This document shows positions 46,669-55,495 of a stretch of 64,000 bases of DNA, piece by piece. The stretch spans positions 372,001-436,000 of the forward strand of contig CAVXEB010000004.1 in NCBI GenBank assembly GCA_963760735.1, in the 5' to 3' direction. This DNA comes from CF-46 sp963760735 (GTDB lineage Bacteria > Chloroflexota > Limnocylindria > Limnocylindrales > CSP1-4). The translations under genes and the position numbers were made by a program. The notes beneath the pieces were generated by a model that searched no databases, had not been told where the DNA came from, and saw nothing but the letters and a program-made list of their open reading frames with translations. Numbering within the stretch: position 1 is the first letter of the stretch; each line of letters begins with the position of its first letter.

Positions 46669-47239
46669 CCCGGACCCCGACCGGCGGCGCGATCGCGCCG
46701 GCGATGAGCAAGGCCACGGCCCGCGGCAGGAGGCGATGCTCGACGGCCAGGATCCGGTCGTGGAGGACGGCTTCGTCGTCGCCGGGCAGGACCGGGACCG
46801 CCTCCTGGGCGACGATCGGCCCGGCGTCCAGCGTGGCATCGACGAGATGGACCGTGGCTCCGGTGACCCTGACCCCATGGTCGAGTGCGTCGCGCACGGC
46901 GTGGGCACCCGGGAAGGCAGGGAGCAGGCTCGGGTGGGTGTTGAGGATCCGCCCGCCGAAGGCCTCGAGCACCGGCGGCCCGACGATCCGCATGTAGCCG
47001 GCGAGGACGACGACATCGGACCGAGCGCCCTCGAGGGCGTCCCGCAGAGCATCGTCGGCTCCGCCCGGGACGAGCGCCGTGTCGATCCCCTCCTCTGCCG
47101 CCCAGTCCAGCGCCCGGCACGGCCGATCGGCCACCACGAGGACGATCTCCCCGCCGAGCTCGCCGCGACGCGCGGCCGCATGGAGCGCCCGGAGATTGGA
47201 GCCGGCGCCCGACACCGCGACGGCGATCCGGCCGCTCAT
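46669..47239 (-). CDS. purN: GAR transformylase (PurN), lacking its own stop in frame
   Basis: PurN transfers a formyl group from 10-formyl-THF to GAR, the third purine step. ATG 47239 overlaps the purM stop as ATGA. It has the PurN start IAVAVSGAGSNLRALHAA, VVLAGYMRIVGPPVLEAFGG, the catalytic NTHPSLLPAFPG (Asn and His), GVRVTGATVHLVDATLDAGPI with the catalytic Asp, and EHRLLPRAVALLIAGAI. After GVRADGR no stop follows and the sequence turns into non-homologous Arg-rich translation, while the purH frame begins at that point. One extra G in this region would explain it. Confidence 0.9.
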
Positions 47240-48381
47240 CGAGCGCGCTCCAGCGGGCCTTCGAGATAGCGCAGGCCGCCATCCGCGGGCAGGACCTCGC
47301 CGATGACGGCCACGTCCTGGCCCGCGTCGCGAAGCCAGTCGATCGCCGCGCGCTCCGCGTCCGGGGCGACGACGACCACCATGCCGACGCCCGCATTGAA
47401 CGTCGCCCGGACCTCGGCCTCGTCGAGGCCGCCGAGCGCGGCAAAGAGCCGTTCGATCGACGGGACCTCCCAGCCTCGTGGGTCGATCCGGGCGGCCAGC
47501 GACTCGGGCAGAGCGCGGGGCACGTTCGCGACGAGCCCGCCGCCGGTGATGTGGGCGAGGCCGTGGATGTCGTGTCCGGCGGCGCCAAGTCCGGCGCGAA
47601 GCCGGCCGAGCAATCCGGCGTAGATCGTCGTCGGCGTCAGGAGGACCTGGCCGAGGGTCGCGAGGGCGTGCTCCGGTTCGTTCGTCATGACCTCCGCGGC
47701 CGCCGCCGTGCCGAGCGTCCGCTGGAGCTGCTCCTGGTAGGGCCGCGTCAGGTCGATATCCCAGCTGGCGACGAGCGACCGGATCAGCGAGTAACCGTTG
47801 CTGTGGAGGCCGCTGGCGCGCAGGCCGAGGATCGAGTCGCCGGGCCGCGCGGCGCTGCCGTCGATGCGCTCGTCGGCCTCGACGACGCCGACGCAGAAGC
47901 CCGCGAGGTCGAACTCGCCGGGCTGGATCAGGCCCGGATGCTCGGCCGTCTCGCCGCCGACGAGCGCGCAGCCCGCCTCGCGGCAGCCGTCGGCGATTCC
48001 ACCCACGAGCTCGGCGACCTGCTCCGGGTCGAGGACGCCGACCGCGACGTAGTCGAGGAAGAACAGCGGCTCGGCCCCACTGCAGGCCACGTCGTCCGCG
48101 CACATCGCGACGAGGTCGCGACCGATCGTGTCGTAGCGGCCGACGGCGACGGCGATCGCCGTCTTCGTCCCGACGCCGTCCGTCGACGAGACGAGGACCG
48201 GGGAGCGATAGCCGGGCGGGATCGCGACCGCCGACCCGAAGCCGCCGAAGCCGCCGAGGACCTCGGGGCGATGGGTCGCCTCGACGGCGGCGCGGATCAG
48301 GTCGACCGCCCGCTCGCCGGCGTCGACGTCCACCCCGGCCGCCCGGTAGGCCGCGCGATCGGACGCGCGGGTCTCAGCCAC
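47236..48381 (-). CDS. purM: AIR synthetase (PurM)
   Basis: PurM closes the imidazole ring, converting FGAM to AIR with ATP. The 381-residue protein has YRAAGVDVDAGERAVDLI, GGFGGFGSAVAIPPGY, SSTDGVGTKTAIA, AMCADDVACSGAEPLFFLDY, the ATP-binding GCALVGGETAEHPGL, GLRASGLHSNGYSLIR and HITGGGLVANVPRALPE. The start is GTG 48381, 8 bases inside the purF stop region. It is slightly longer than the common 345-350 residues. It overlaps purN by 4 bases. Confidence 0.96.
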   Translation of the reverse strand: MAETRASDRAAYRAAGVDVDAGERAVDLIRAAVEATHRPEVLGGFGGFGSAVAIPPGYRSPVLVSSTDGVGTKTAIAVAVGRYDTIGRDLVAMCADDVACSGAEPLFFLDYVAVGVLDPEQVAELVGGIADGCREAGCALVGGETAEHPGLIQPGEFDLAGFCVGVVEADERIDGSAARPGDSILGLRASGLHSNGYSLIRSLVASWDIDLTRPYQEQLQRTLGTAAAAEVMTNEPEHALATLGQVLLTPTTIYAGLLGRLRAGLGAAGHDIHGLAHITGGGLVANVPRALPESLAARIDPRGWEVPSIERLFAALGGLDEAEVRATFNAGVGMVVVVAPDAERAAIDWLRDAGQDVAVIGEVLPADGGLRYLEGPLERAR

Positions 48382-49861
48382 GACCGAGAACCAGTGCCTC
48401 CTCCTCGAGGAGGAACTTCCGGGCCGCGGTGTCGTACGGCACGGGCTCCGGGTAGACCCCGTCGAAGCAGGCGAAGCAGAACCGGTCGTACGGCAGGTCA
48501 AGGGCGGCCAGGACGCCGCGGATCGAGAGGTAGCCGAGCGAATCCGCCCCGATGAAGTCGCGGATCTCCTCGACCGTGTGGGTCGCGGCGATCAGCTCCG
48601 TCTCGACCTGGGTGTCGATCCCGTAGAAGCAGGGGTGGTAGATCGGCGGGGCGCTGATCCGGACGTGGACCTCCTCGGCGCCGGCGCGGCGGAGGAGCGC
48701 GACGATCTGTTTCGTCGTCGTGCCCCGCACGATCGAGTCGTCGACGACCGTCAGCCGCTTGCCGCGGACGACCTCGCGGAGCGGGTTGAGCTTCAGCGTC
48801 ACGCCCCGATGGCGCATCGTCTGGCTCGGCTGGATGAACGTCCGCCCGGTGTAGCGGTTGCGGATCAGGCCCTCGCGGTACGGGATCCCGGACACCTCGG
48901 CGTAGCCCGCTGCCGCCGGCGCACCGGTGTCGGGCACCGGCATCACGAGATCGCTCACGGCCGGCTGCTCGCGGGCCAGCTCCTCGCCCATCCGGCGGCG
49001 AGCCTCGTACAGGTTCCGGCCCTCCATGTACGAATCGGGCCGGGCGAAGTAGATCAGCTCGAACACGCAGAGGGCCTGCGGGCCGCGGGGGGCGAAGCGC
49101 ACGGAGCGCGGGGCCCGGCCCGCCTCGAGGACGACGATCTCGCCGGGCTCGACGTCCCGGACGAACTCCGCGCCGACGATGTCGAGGGCGGTCGTCTCGC
49201 TGGCGAGGACCCATCCGGCGTGGACGTCGTCGTCGGGGTCGGTCCAGAGCCCCGGGCCGGCGCCATACGGGTCGGCGACCCGGTCCGGGCCGGGCAGACG
49301 GCCGAGGACCAGTGGTCGGAACCCGAAGACGTCGCGAACGCCGATGACCCGGCGCTCGTCGAGGATCACGAGGCTGTACGCGCCCCGGACCCGGGGCAGC
49401 ACCCTCACGAGGGCGTCCACCGTGTCGACGGCCGGCTCGTCGGCGAGGAGGGCGGTCAGGAGCTCCGTATCGGTCGACGCGGGGAGTCGGCCGCGCCCGC
49501 CGCTCAGCTGGCCGAGGAGCTCGCGGGTGTTGACGAGATTGCCGTTGTGGCCGATCGCGAGCGCTCGCCGCGGCCCGAGGCGGAACGTGGGCTGGGCGTT
49601 CTCCCAGATCGTCGACCCGGTCGTCGAATACCGGCAGTGGGCGATCGCCAGCGATCCCTTCAACGACGGCAGGCGACGCTCGTCGAGGACCGACGCGATC
49701 ATCCCGAGGTCCTTGTAGAGCATCAGCTGCTCGCCGTCGCTGACCGCGACGCCGGCGGATTCCTGGCCGCGGTGCTGGAGAGCGAACAATCCCAGGGAGG
49801 CCAGCGCCGCGGCCCCCGGGTCGCCGCCGGGCGGCATGACGACACCGAAGACGCCGCACAT
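48374..49861 (-). CDS. purF: Glutamine PRPP amidotransferase (PurF)
   Basis: PurF makes phosphoribosylamine from PRPP and Gln, the committed step and usual feedback-control point. ATG 49861 is chosen because Cys2 of MCGVFGVV becomes the N-terminal nucleophile after Met removal. Other marks are LQHRGQESAGVAV, AIAHCRYSTTGS, the PRPP-binding motif TVVDDSIVRGTTTKQIV, and the C-terminal CFACFDGVYPEP. The 495-residue length is typical. The ATG shares one base with the purL stop (TGATG). Confidence 0.97.
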   Translation of the reverse strand: MCGVFGVVMPPGGDPGAAALASLGLFALQHRGQESAGVAVSDGEQLMLYKDLGMIASVLDERRLPSLKGSLAIAHCRYSTTGSTIWENAQPTFRLGPRRALAIGHNGNLVNTRELLGQLSGGRGRLPASTDTELLTALLADEPAVDTVDALVRVLPRVRGAYSLVILDERRVIGVRDVFGFRPLVLGRLPGPDRVADPYGAGPGLWTDPDDDVHAGWVLASETTALDIVGAEFVRDVEPGEIVVLEAGRAPRSVRFAPRGPQALCVFELIYFARPDSYMEGRNLYEARRRMGEELAREQPAVSDLVMPVPDTGAPAAAGYAEVSGIPYREGLIRNRYTGRTFIQPSQTMRHRGVTLKLNPLREVVRGKRLTVVDDSIVRGTTTKQIVALLRRAGAEEVHVRISAPPIYHPCFYGIDTQVETELIAATHTVEEIRDFIGADSLGYLSIRGVLAALDLPYDRFCFACFDGVYPEPVPYDTAARKFLLEEEALVLGRG

Positions 49862-52236
49862 CAGCGTGCCTCCCGATCGGTCGGCCAGCCGAGGGCCCGG
49901 GCGAGGCCGCCGTCCCACGCGTGGCGGAGCTCGCCGAGACCGACGATCAGGGCGTCGGCGACCCGGCTGCCGCGATCCTCGGACGCACCGGTCGCCCCGG
50001 CGCCATGGAGCTCGATCACGAGCCGCGGCGGCGGGGCATCGGCGTCCTCATCGGCGACGCCGCTCCCGATCGCACCCACTTCGCCGACCTCCTCGATCGG
50101 CAGGCCGTGCTGACGGGCGAGCAGGATGAGGGCCGGCACGTGGCGTTCTGCCGCCGAGACGACGAGCCGCGACGGACTCTCGCCGAAGAGGTCGACGGCC
50201 GGCGAGCTGGCGACGGGCAGCCGGACGAGCGCGCCCAGGCCGCGGTCGCGGTCGGCCCACAGGCAGCACTCCGCGAGGGCCACGGCGAGCCCGCCGCCCG
50301 AGACGTCCTGGGCGGACGCGAGGAGCCCGCGTGCCGCCGCGTCGCGGACGAACGCCTGGACGCGGCGCTCCCGGTCGAGGTCGAGGGACGGCGGGCCGTC
50401 CTCCGCCGCGAGACCGGCGAGCTCCGCGTAGGCGCTCCCGGCCAGGCCCGGTGTCGCCGCGCCGACGAGCAGGATCCGGTCGCCGGTCTCGCGCCAGCCG
50501 GGCCGGACCAGCGTCGCCACGTCGTCGAGCAGCCCGACGACGCCGATCTCGGGTGTCGGCGCGATCGAGCCCTCCGGCGACTCGTTGTAGAGCGAGACGT
50601 TTCCGCCGGTGACCGGCAGCCCGAGCGCGCGGCAGGCGTCGGCGAGGCCGCGGACGCCCTCGGTCAGCTGCCAGAAGGCCTCGGGCCGGGTCGGGTCGCC
50701 GTAGTTCAGGCAGTTGGTGACGCCCAGCGGCCGGGCACCCGTGATCGCGACGTTCCGCGTGGCCTCGGCGACGCTCAAAGCGGCTCCGAGCCACGGGTCC
50801 AGCACGCCGACGGCCTGGTTCGCGTCGGTCGTGGCGACGAGGGCCTTCGGCGTCCCCTTGATCCGGATGACCGAGGCACCGTGGCCGGGTCCCTCGACCG
50901 TGTTGGCCTGGACGGTCGAGTCGTACTGCTCGAAGACCCCGCGTCGATTGGCGAGGTTCGCCGAGCCGAGCAACGCGACGAGGACCGCCCCCGGGTCCAT
51001 GCCGCGTTCCGGCAGTCCATCCGACGCCGTCTCCGGCGCGCCCGGCGCGGGCGCGGCGCGACGGCGGACGGGTGGAGCGGCAATGCGTTCGTGGACGATC
51101 GCGTCGCTCGTGAGCGCGGATGCCGGGATCCGGGCGATCTCCAGGTCGTCCGCGTCGACGACCGCGATGTCGCCATCGCACGTGACGCGGCCGATGACCG
51201 CGACCGGCAGGCCCCATCGCTCGCAGACCGCGCGAACGGCGTCCCAGCGGTCCGGCTCGACGATCGCGAGCATGCGCTCCTGCGACTCGCTGATCATCAC
51301 CTCGAACGGCACCATCCCGGGCTCGCGCCGCGGGATCGCGTCGAGCCGGATCCGCATCCCCGTGCCGGCCCGATCGGCGGTCTCGGAGGTCGCGCAGGTC
51401 ACGCCGCCCGCGCCCAGGTCCTGGAGCCCGACGACCAGCCCGCCCCGGATCAGCGCCAGGGACGCCTCGATCAGGAGCTTCTCCGCGAACGGGTCCCCGA
51501 CCTGCACGGAGGGTCGCTTGGACGCGTCGTCTTCGGCGAACGTGGCGCTGGCGAGGACGCTCGCCCCGCCGATCCCGTCGCGGCCCGTCGTCGAGCCGAA
51601 CAGGACGACGAGGTTGCCCGGGCCCGGGGCGGCGGCGCGGGTCAGGTCGCGCTCGTCCAGCAGACCGATCGCCATCACGTTGACGAGCGGGTTGCCCTGG
51701 TAGGACGGGTCGAAGACGAGCTCGCCGCCGATGGTCGGGACCCCGACGCAGTTGCCGTAGCCGCCGACCCCCTGGATGACGCCGTCGACGAGGTGTCGCG
51801 TTCGCGCGTCCGACGGAGCGCCGAAGCGGAGCGCGTCGAGGACCGCGATCGGCCGGGCGCCCATCGTGAAGATGTCGCGGAGGATCCCGCCGACCCCGGT
51901 CGCCGCGCCCTGGGTCGGCTCGACGGCGCTCGGGTGGTTGTGCGATTCGATCTTGAATGCCACCGCCAGCCCGTCGCCGATCGAGATGACACCGGCGTTC
52001 TCGCCCGGGCCGGCCACCACCCCATCCTCCGCGGATCCGGTCGGCAGCGTCCGGAGCAGCGGTCGCGAGCTCTTGTAGGAGCAGTGCTCGCTCCACATCA
52101 CGCTGAACATCGCGAGCTCGAGCTCGTTCGGCTCCCGACCGCCGAGCCGGTCGCGGATCGCGGCGAGCTCGTCGTCGGTGACGCCGAGCCGGCGATGCAG
52201 CGGCTCCGTGTCCACCGGGGGCTCCGCGACGCTCAC
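49861..52236 (-). CDS. purL: FGAM synthase large subunit (small-type PurL)
   Basis: PurL works with PurS and PurQ to convert FGAR to FGAM with ATP and Gln. The 791-residue protein has the N-terminal ELELAMFSVMWSEHCSYKSS (catalytic His), AVAFKIESHNHPSAVEPTQG, GVGGILRDIFTMGARPIA, VGVPTIGGELVFDPSY, LGAGGVTCATSETADRAG, and the second-half GGNVSLYNESPEG and DVSGGGLAVALAECC. It belongs to the short PurL type (about 740 residues) used with separate PurS/PurQ. The GTG start overlaps the purQ stop as GTGA. Confidence 0.97.
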   Translation of the reverse strand: MSVAEPPVDTEPLHRRLGVTDDELAAIRDRLGGREPNELELAMFSVMWSEHCSYKSSRPLLRTLPTGSAEDGVVAGPGENAGVISIGDGLAVAFKIESHNHPSAVEPTQGAATGVGGILRDIFTMGARPIAVLDALRFGAPSDARTRHLVDGVIQGVGGYGNCVGVPTIGGELVFDPSYQGNPLVNVMAIGLLDERDLTRAAAPGPGNLVVLFGSTTGRDGIGGASVLASATFAEDDASKRPSVQVGDPFAEKLLIEASLALIRGGLVVGLQDLGAGGVTCATSETADRAGTGMRIRLDAIPRREPGMVPFEVMISESQERMLAIVEPDRWDAVRAVCERWGLPVAVIGRVTCDGDIAVVDADDLEIARIPASALTSDAIVHERIAAPPVRRRAAPAPGAPETASDGLPERGMDPGAVLVALLGSANLANRRGVFEQYDSTVQANTVEGPGHGASVIRIKGTPKALVATTDANQAVGVLDPWLGAALSVAEATRNVAITGARPLGVTNCLNYGDPTRPEAFWQLTEGVRGLADACRALGLPVTGGNVSLYNESPEGSIAPTPEIGVVGLLDDVATLVRPGWRETGDRILLVGAATPGLAGSAYAELAGLAAEDGPPSLDLDRERRVQAFVRDAAARGLLASAQDVSGGGLAVALAECCLWADRDRGLGALVRLPVASSPAVDLFGESPSRLVVSAAERHVPALILLARQHGLPIEEVGEVGAIGSGVADEDADAPPPRLVIELHGAGATGASEDRGSRVADALIVGLGELRHAWDGGLARALGWPTDREAR

Positions 52237-52982
52237 CGGGACACCGCCACGACCGCCGGGCCGCCGGCGCGCTCGCGCTCGGAGGCCGACGCGACGAAGG
52301 ACGCGATGATCCCGAGCCCGTCGTCGCTCCCGAGGACCGCCTCGACCGCGGTCTCGGGGTGGGGCATCAGCCCCGCGACGTTGCCGCGGGCGTTCATCAC
52401 CCCGGCGATCGCCCGGAGCGAGCCGTTCGGGTTCGCCCGGTCGTCCTCGCCGCCGGCCGTCGTCCCGTCGGGCCGGACGTAGCGGAACAGGACCTGCCCG
52501 GCGGCCTCGAGCTCGTCGAGGGTCGCGTCGTCGGCGTAGAACGCGCCCTCGCCATGCGCGACCGGCATCCGGAGCGGCCGCCGCTCCCCGATCGCGTGGG
52601 TGAAGGCGGTGTCGAGCCGCTCCGGGGCGATCGTGATCTCGCGCGACACGAACCGCAGGCCGCGGTTCCGGAGCAACGCCCCCGGCAGGAGGTGCGCCTC
52701 CGTCAGGACCTGGAAGCCGTTGCAGATCCCGAGAACCGGCCCGCCCTCGTCAGCGAAGGCCGCGACCGCCCGCATGATCGGGCTGAACCGGGCGATGACC
52801 CCGGCCCGAAGGTAGTCGCCGTAGGCGAACCCACCCGGGACGAGCACGCCGGCGACGCCGGCGAGGGAGGCGTCCTCGTGCCACAGGACGACCGGCTCCG
52901 CGCCGGCGACCTCGAGGGCGTTCACCGCGTCGATGTCCCGGTTCGAGCCCGGGAACAGGACGACCCCGATCCGGACCGTCAC
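52233..52982 (-). CDS. purQ: FGAM synthase glutaminase subunit (PurQ)
   Basis: PurQ supplies ammonia from Gln to PurL. The 249-residue class I glutamine amidotransferase has IGVVLFPGSNRDIDAVNALE, VPGGFAYGDYLRAGVIARFS, the nucleophile GICNGFQVLTEAHLLPGALL, the PurQ-specific MPVAHGEGAFYAD, and the catalytic His-Glu in GLMPHPETAVEAV. GTG 52982 overlaps the purS stop by 4 bases. The length is a little above the usual 225. Confidence 0.96.
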   Translation of the reverse strand: MTVRIGVVLFPGSNRDIDAVNALEVAGAEPVVLWHEDASLAGVAGVLVPGGFAYGDYLRAGVIARFSPIMRAVAAFADEGGPVLGICNGFQVLTEAHLLPGALLRNRGLRFVSREITIAPERLDTAFTHAIGERRPLRMPVAHGEGAFYADDATLDELEAAGQVLFRYVRPDGTTAGGEDDRANPNGSLRAIAGVMNARGNVAGLMPHPETAVEAVLGSDDGLGIIASFVASASERERAGGPAVVAVSR

Positions 52983-53284
52983 TCGGCAGGCCCCGCGGCG
53001 GACCCGACGAGTGAGGACGTCGCGCCGAGGGGCTCCACGTCCCAGGCCTCGATCAACGGGTTCGACAGGAGCTCCGAGGCCAGCCGGTCGACGACGGCCC
53101 GGGCGTCCGCCTCGGAGGCTGCCGTGACGGTCAGCTCGACCCGCCGACCGACCCGGACCGCGCTCACCCCGACGATCCCGAGGTGGTCGAGGCTGCCCTC
53201 GACCGCCCGGCCCTGAGGGTCGAGGATGCCGTCCTTCGGCCGCACGTTGACCGCGAAGCGGACCTCCATCGTCGCCGCCGTCAC
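52979..53284 (-). CDS. purS: FGAM synthase subunit PurS
   Basis: PurS is the small dimeric subunit that links PurL and PurQ. It shows VRFAVNVRPKDGILDPQGRA, SLDHLGIVGVSAVRVGRRVE and LLSNPLIEAWDVEP, a full PurS pattern, with an extra C-terminal tail. GTG 53284 (101 residues) overlaps the purC stop as GTGA like other junctions here. ATG 53269 is an alternative that starts right at the conserved strand, but neither has an obvious Shine-Dalgarno site. Confidence 0.92.
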   Translation of the reverse strand: MTAATMEVRFAVNVRPKDGILDPQGRAVEGSLDHLGIVGVSAVRVGRRVELTVTAASEADARAVVDRLASELLSNPLIEAWDVEPLGATSSLVGSAAGPAE

Positions 53285-54186
53285 CCGCCGACCACGTCGT
53301 CGTCGAGATAGCGCTGGAAGCTCGCGCCGGTGATCCGCTCGAACGCCTCGACATAGCGGGCCCGCGTCCCCGCCACCACGTTGTCCGGGAGCTCGGGACC
53401 TGGTGGCGTCTTGTCCCAGTCGAGGGTCTCGAGCCAGTCGCGCACGTACTGCTTGTCGTAGCTCGACTGGGCGCGACCCGGCTCGTAGTCGGCGGCGTCC
53501 CAGAACCGCGACGAGTCGGGCGTCAGGACCTCGTCGATCAGGATCAGCTCGCCGGTGGCAGGGTCCGTCCCGAACTCGAACTTCGTGTCTGCGAGGATGA
53601 TCCCGGCCGGCTCGGCGATCTCCGCGCCGCGGCGGTACAGGGCGATCGCGATCGCGGCGACCCGCTCCGCCAGCTCGCGTCCGACGAGGTCGGCCGCCTG
53701 GTCGATCGAGATGTTCTCGTCGTGGCCCTCCTCGGCCTTCGTCGAGGGCGTGAACAGCGGCTCGGGCAGCCGGTCGCTCTCGCGCAGCCCCGCCGGCAGC
53801 GGGATCCCGCACACGGCGCCGGTCCGGCCGTAGTCCTTCCAGCCGGAGCCCGCGAGATAGCCGCGGACGATCACCTCGATCGGCAGGGGCCGGACGCGTC
53901 GGCAGAGCATGATCCGGCCGCGCAGCTCGTCCGCATCGCCCGGCGCCCCGCCCGGGATGTCCTCCGGCGCGACGCCGACCAGGTGGTTCGGCACCAGGTC
54001 GGCGGTGCGCGAGAACCAGAACCGCGACAGGCCGGTCAGGACCCGGCCCTTGTCGGGGATCGCGGTCGGCAGGACGACATCGAACGCGCTCAGGCGATCC
54101 GAGGCGACGAGCAGCAACCGGTCGTCCGAGACGGCGTACAGGTCGCGGACCTTGCCGGAGCGAAGGAACGTGTCAGCGAGCGGCAT
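53281..54186 (-). CDS. purC: SAICAR synthetase (PurC)
   Basis: PurC joins Asp to CAIR using ATP. The 301-residue protein has GKVRDLYAVSDDRLLLVASD, SAFDVVLPTAIPDKGRVLTG, PIEVIVRGYLAGSGWKDY, FTPSTKAEEGHDENIS, LADTKFEFG, and the active-site IDEVLTPDSSRFWD and SYDKQYVRDWLE. This is the eukaryote/large bacterial SAICAR synthetase size class. Its start lies inside purB (14-base overlap) and its stop overlaps purS. Confidence 0.97.
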   Translation of the reverse strand: MPLADTFLRSGKVRDLYAVSDDRLLLVASDRLSAFDVVLPTAIPDKGRVLTGLSRFWFSRTADLVPNHLVGVAPEDIPGGAPGDADELRGRIMLCRRVRPLPIEVIVRGYLAGSGWKDYGRTGAVCGIPLPAGLRESDRLPEPLFTPSTKAEEGHDENISIDQAADLVGRELAERVAAIAIALYRRGAEIAEPAGIILADTKFEFGTDPATGELILIDEVLTPDSSRFWDAADYEPGRAQSSYDKQYVRDWLETLDWDKTPPGPELPDNVVAGTRARYVEAFERITGASFQRYLDDDVVGG

Positions 54187-55495
54187 CGAGCTGGGCCTCC
54201 AGGCTGTCGAGACGGGCGATCACGGTGGGGACGTTGCGGAGCACGGCGGTGTCGTCGAAGCAGGCGTCGAGCTGGGCGAGGGTGACGCGCTTCGCCACCT
54301 CGGGGTCGACCGCGAGCAGGTCACGGAGCGGCGCGCGCTCGTCCGCCGCGCGGAGGGCCGCCCGCTGGACGACGGCGTACGCCGCTTCGCGGCTCATCCC
54401 GCCACGCTCGACGAGCAGCCCGAGGACGCGGCTGCTGGCGTGGAGGCCGAGGCCGCGCTCGATGTTCTCGCGCATCCGCTCCGGGCGGACGATCAGCCCG
54501 TCGATGAGCCCGGTCATCCGCACGAGCATGTAATCGAGGACGATCGTCGAGTCCGGCAGGATCACCCGCTCGGCGCTGCTGTGGCTGATGTCGCGCTCGT
54601 GCCAGAGCGGCTGGTCCTCGAGCGCGGTCCCGGCATAGCCGCGCAGGAGGCGGGCCAGCCCGGCGATCCGCTCCGCGAGGATCGGGTTGCGCTTGTGGGG
54701 CATCGCGCTCGAGCCCTTCTGGCCGGCCTTGAACGGCTCCATCAGCTCGCCGATCTCGGTGTGCTGGAGGTTCCGGATCTCGGTCGCGAACCGCTCCAGC
54801 GAGCCGCCGATGATCGCGATCGCGGTGAGCAGCGCCGCGTGCCGGTCACGCTGGACGATCTGGGTGCTCACCGGATCCGGTCGCAGGTCCAGCTCGGCGA
54901 GGACCTCGGCCTCGACATCGGGCCCGAGGTGGCTGTACGACCCGACCGGCCCCGAGATCTTGCCCGTGGCGATCTCGTCGACGGCCTCGGCGAGGCGACG
55001 TCGACCGCGGTCGACCTCGAACGCCCAGCCGGCGAGCTTCAGCCCCAGCGTGATCGGCTCGGCGTGGACGCTGTGGGTCCGGCCCATCATCAGGGTGTCG
55101 GCCTCGCTCCGGGCGCGGACGATCAGCGTCGCGAGGAGCCGGTCGCAGTCACGGAGGAGGAGACCGCCGGCATCGCGAAGCTGGAGGGCGAGGGCCGTGT
55201 CGACGACGTCGCTGCTCGTCAGCCCGAGGTGGAGGTAGCGGCCCTCCGGCCCGATCGTCTCGGCGACCTGGCTGACGAACGCAATCACGTCGTGGTCGGT
55301 CGTCTTCTCGATCTCGGCGATCCGATCCGGGTCGACCGCGGCACGGGCCTCGATCGCGGCCAGGGCGTCCGCCGGCACGACGCCCCGCGCCGCCTGGGCG
55401 CGGCTGACCGCAAGCTCGACCCGGAGCATCGCCTCGAACCGGCTGCGATCGGTCCAGATCGCACCCATCTCCGGGAGCGTGTAGCGGCGGATCAC
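54173..55495 (-). CDS. purB: Adenylosuccinate lyase (PurB)
   Basis: PurB splits fumarate from SAICAR and from adenylosuccinate, so it acts in both IMP and AMP synthesis. The 440-residue protein of the fumarase/aspartase superfamily has RYTLPEMGAIWTDRSRFEAM, KTTDHDVIAFVSQVAE, LHLGLTSSDVVDTALALQ, MMGRTHSVHAEPITLGLK with the catalytic His, and the signature GSSAMPHKRNPILAERI with the catalytic Ser loop. GTG 55495 overlaps the purD stop as GTGA, the pattern throughout this operon. Confidence 0.96.
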   Translation of the reverse strand: MIRRYTLPEMGAIWTDRSRFEAMLRVELAVSRAQAARGVVPADALAAIEARAAVDPDRIAEIEKTTDHDVIAFVSQVAETIGPEGRYLHLGLTSSDVVDTALALQLRDAGGLLLRDCDRLLATLIVRARSEADTLMMGRTHSVHAEPITLGLKLAGWAFEVDRGRRRLAEAVDEIATGKISGPVGSYSHLGPDVEAEVLAELDLRPDPVSTQIVQRDRHAALLTAIAIIGGSLERFATEIRNLQHTEIGELMEPFKAGQKGSSAMPHKRNPILAERIAGLARLLRGYAGTALEDQPLWHERDISHSSAERVILPDSTIVLDYMLVRMTGLIDGLIVRPERMRENIERGLGLHASSRVLGLLVERGGMSREAAYAVVQRAALRAADERAPLRDLLAVDPEVAKRVTLAQLDACFDDTAVLRNVPTVIARLDSLEAQLDAAR

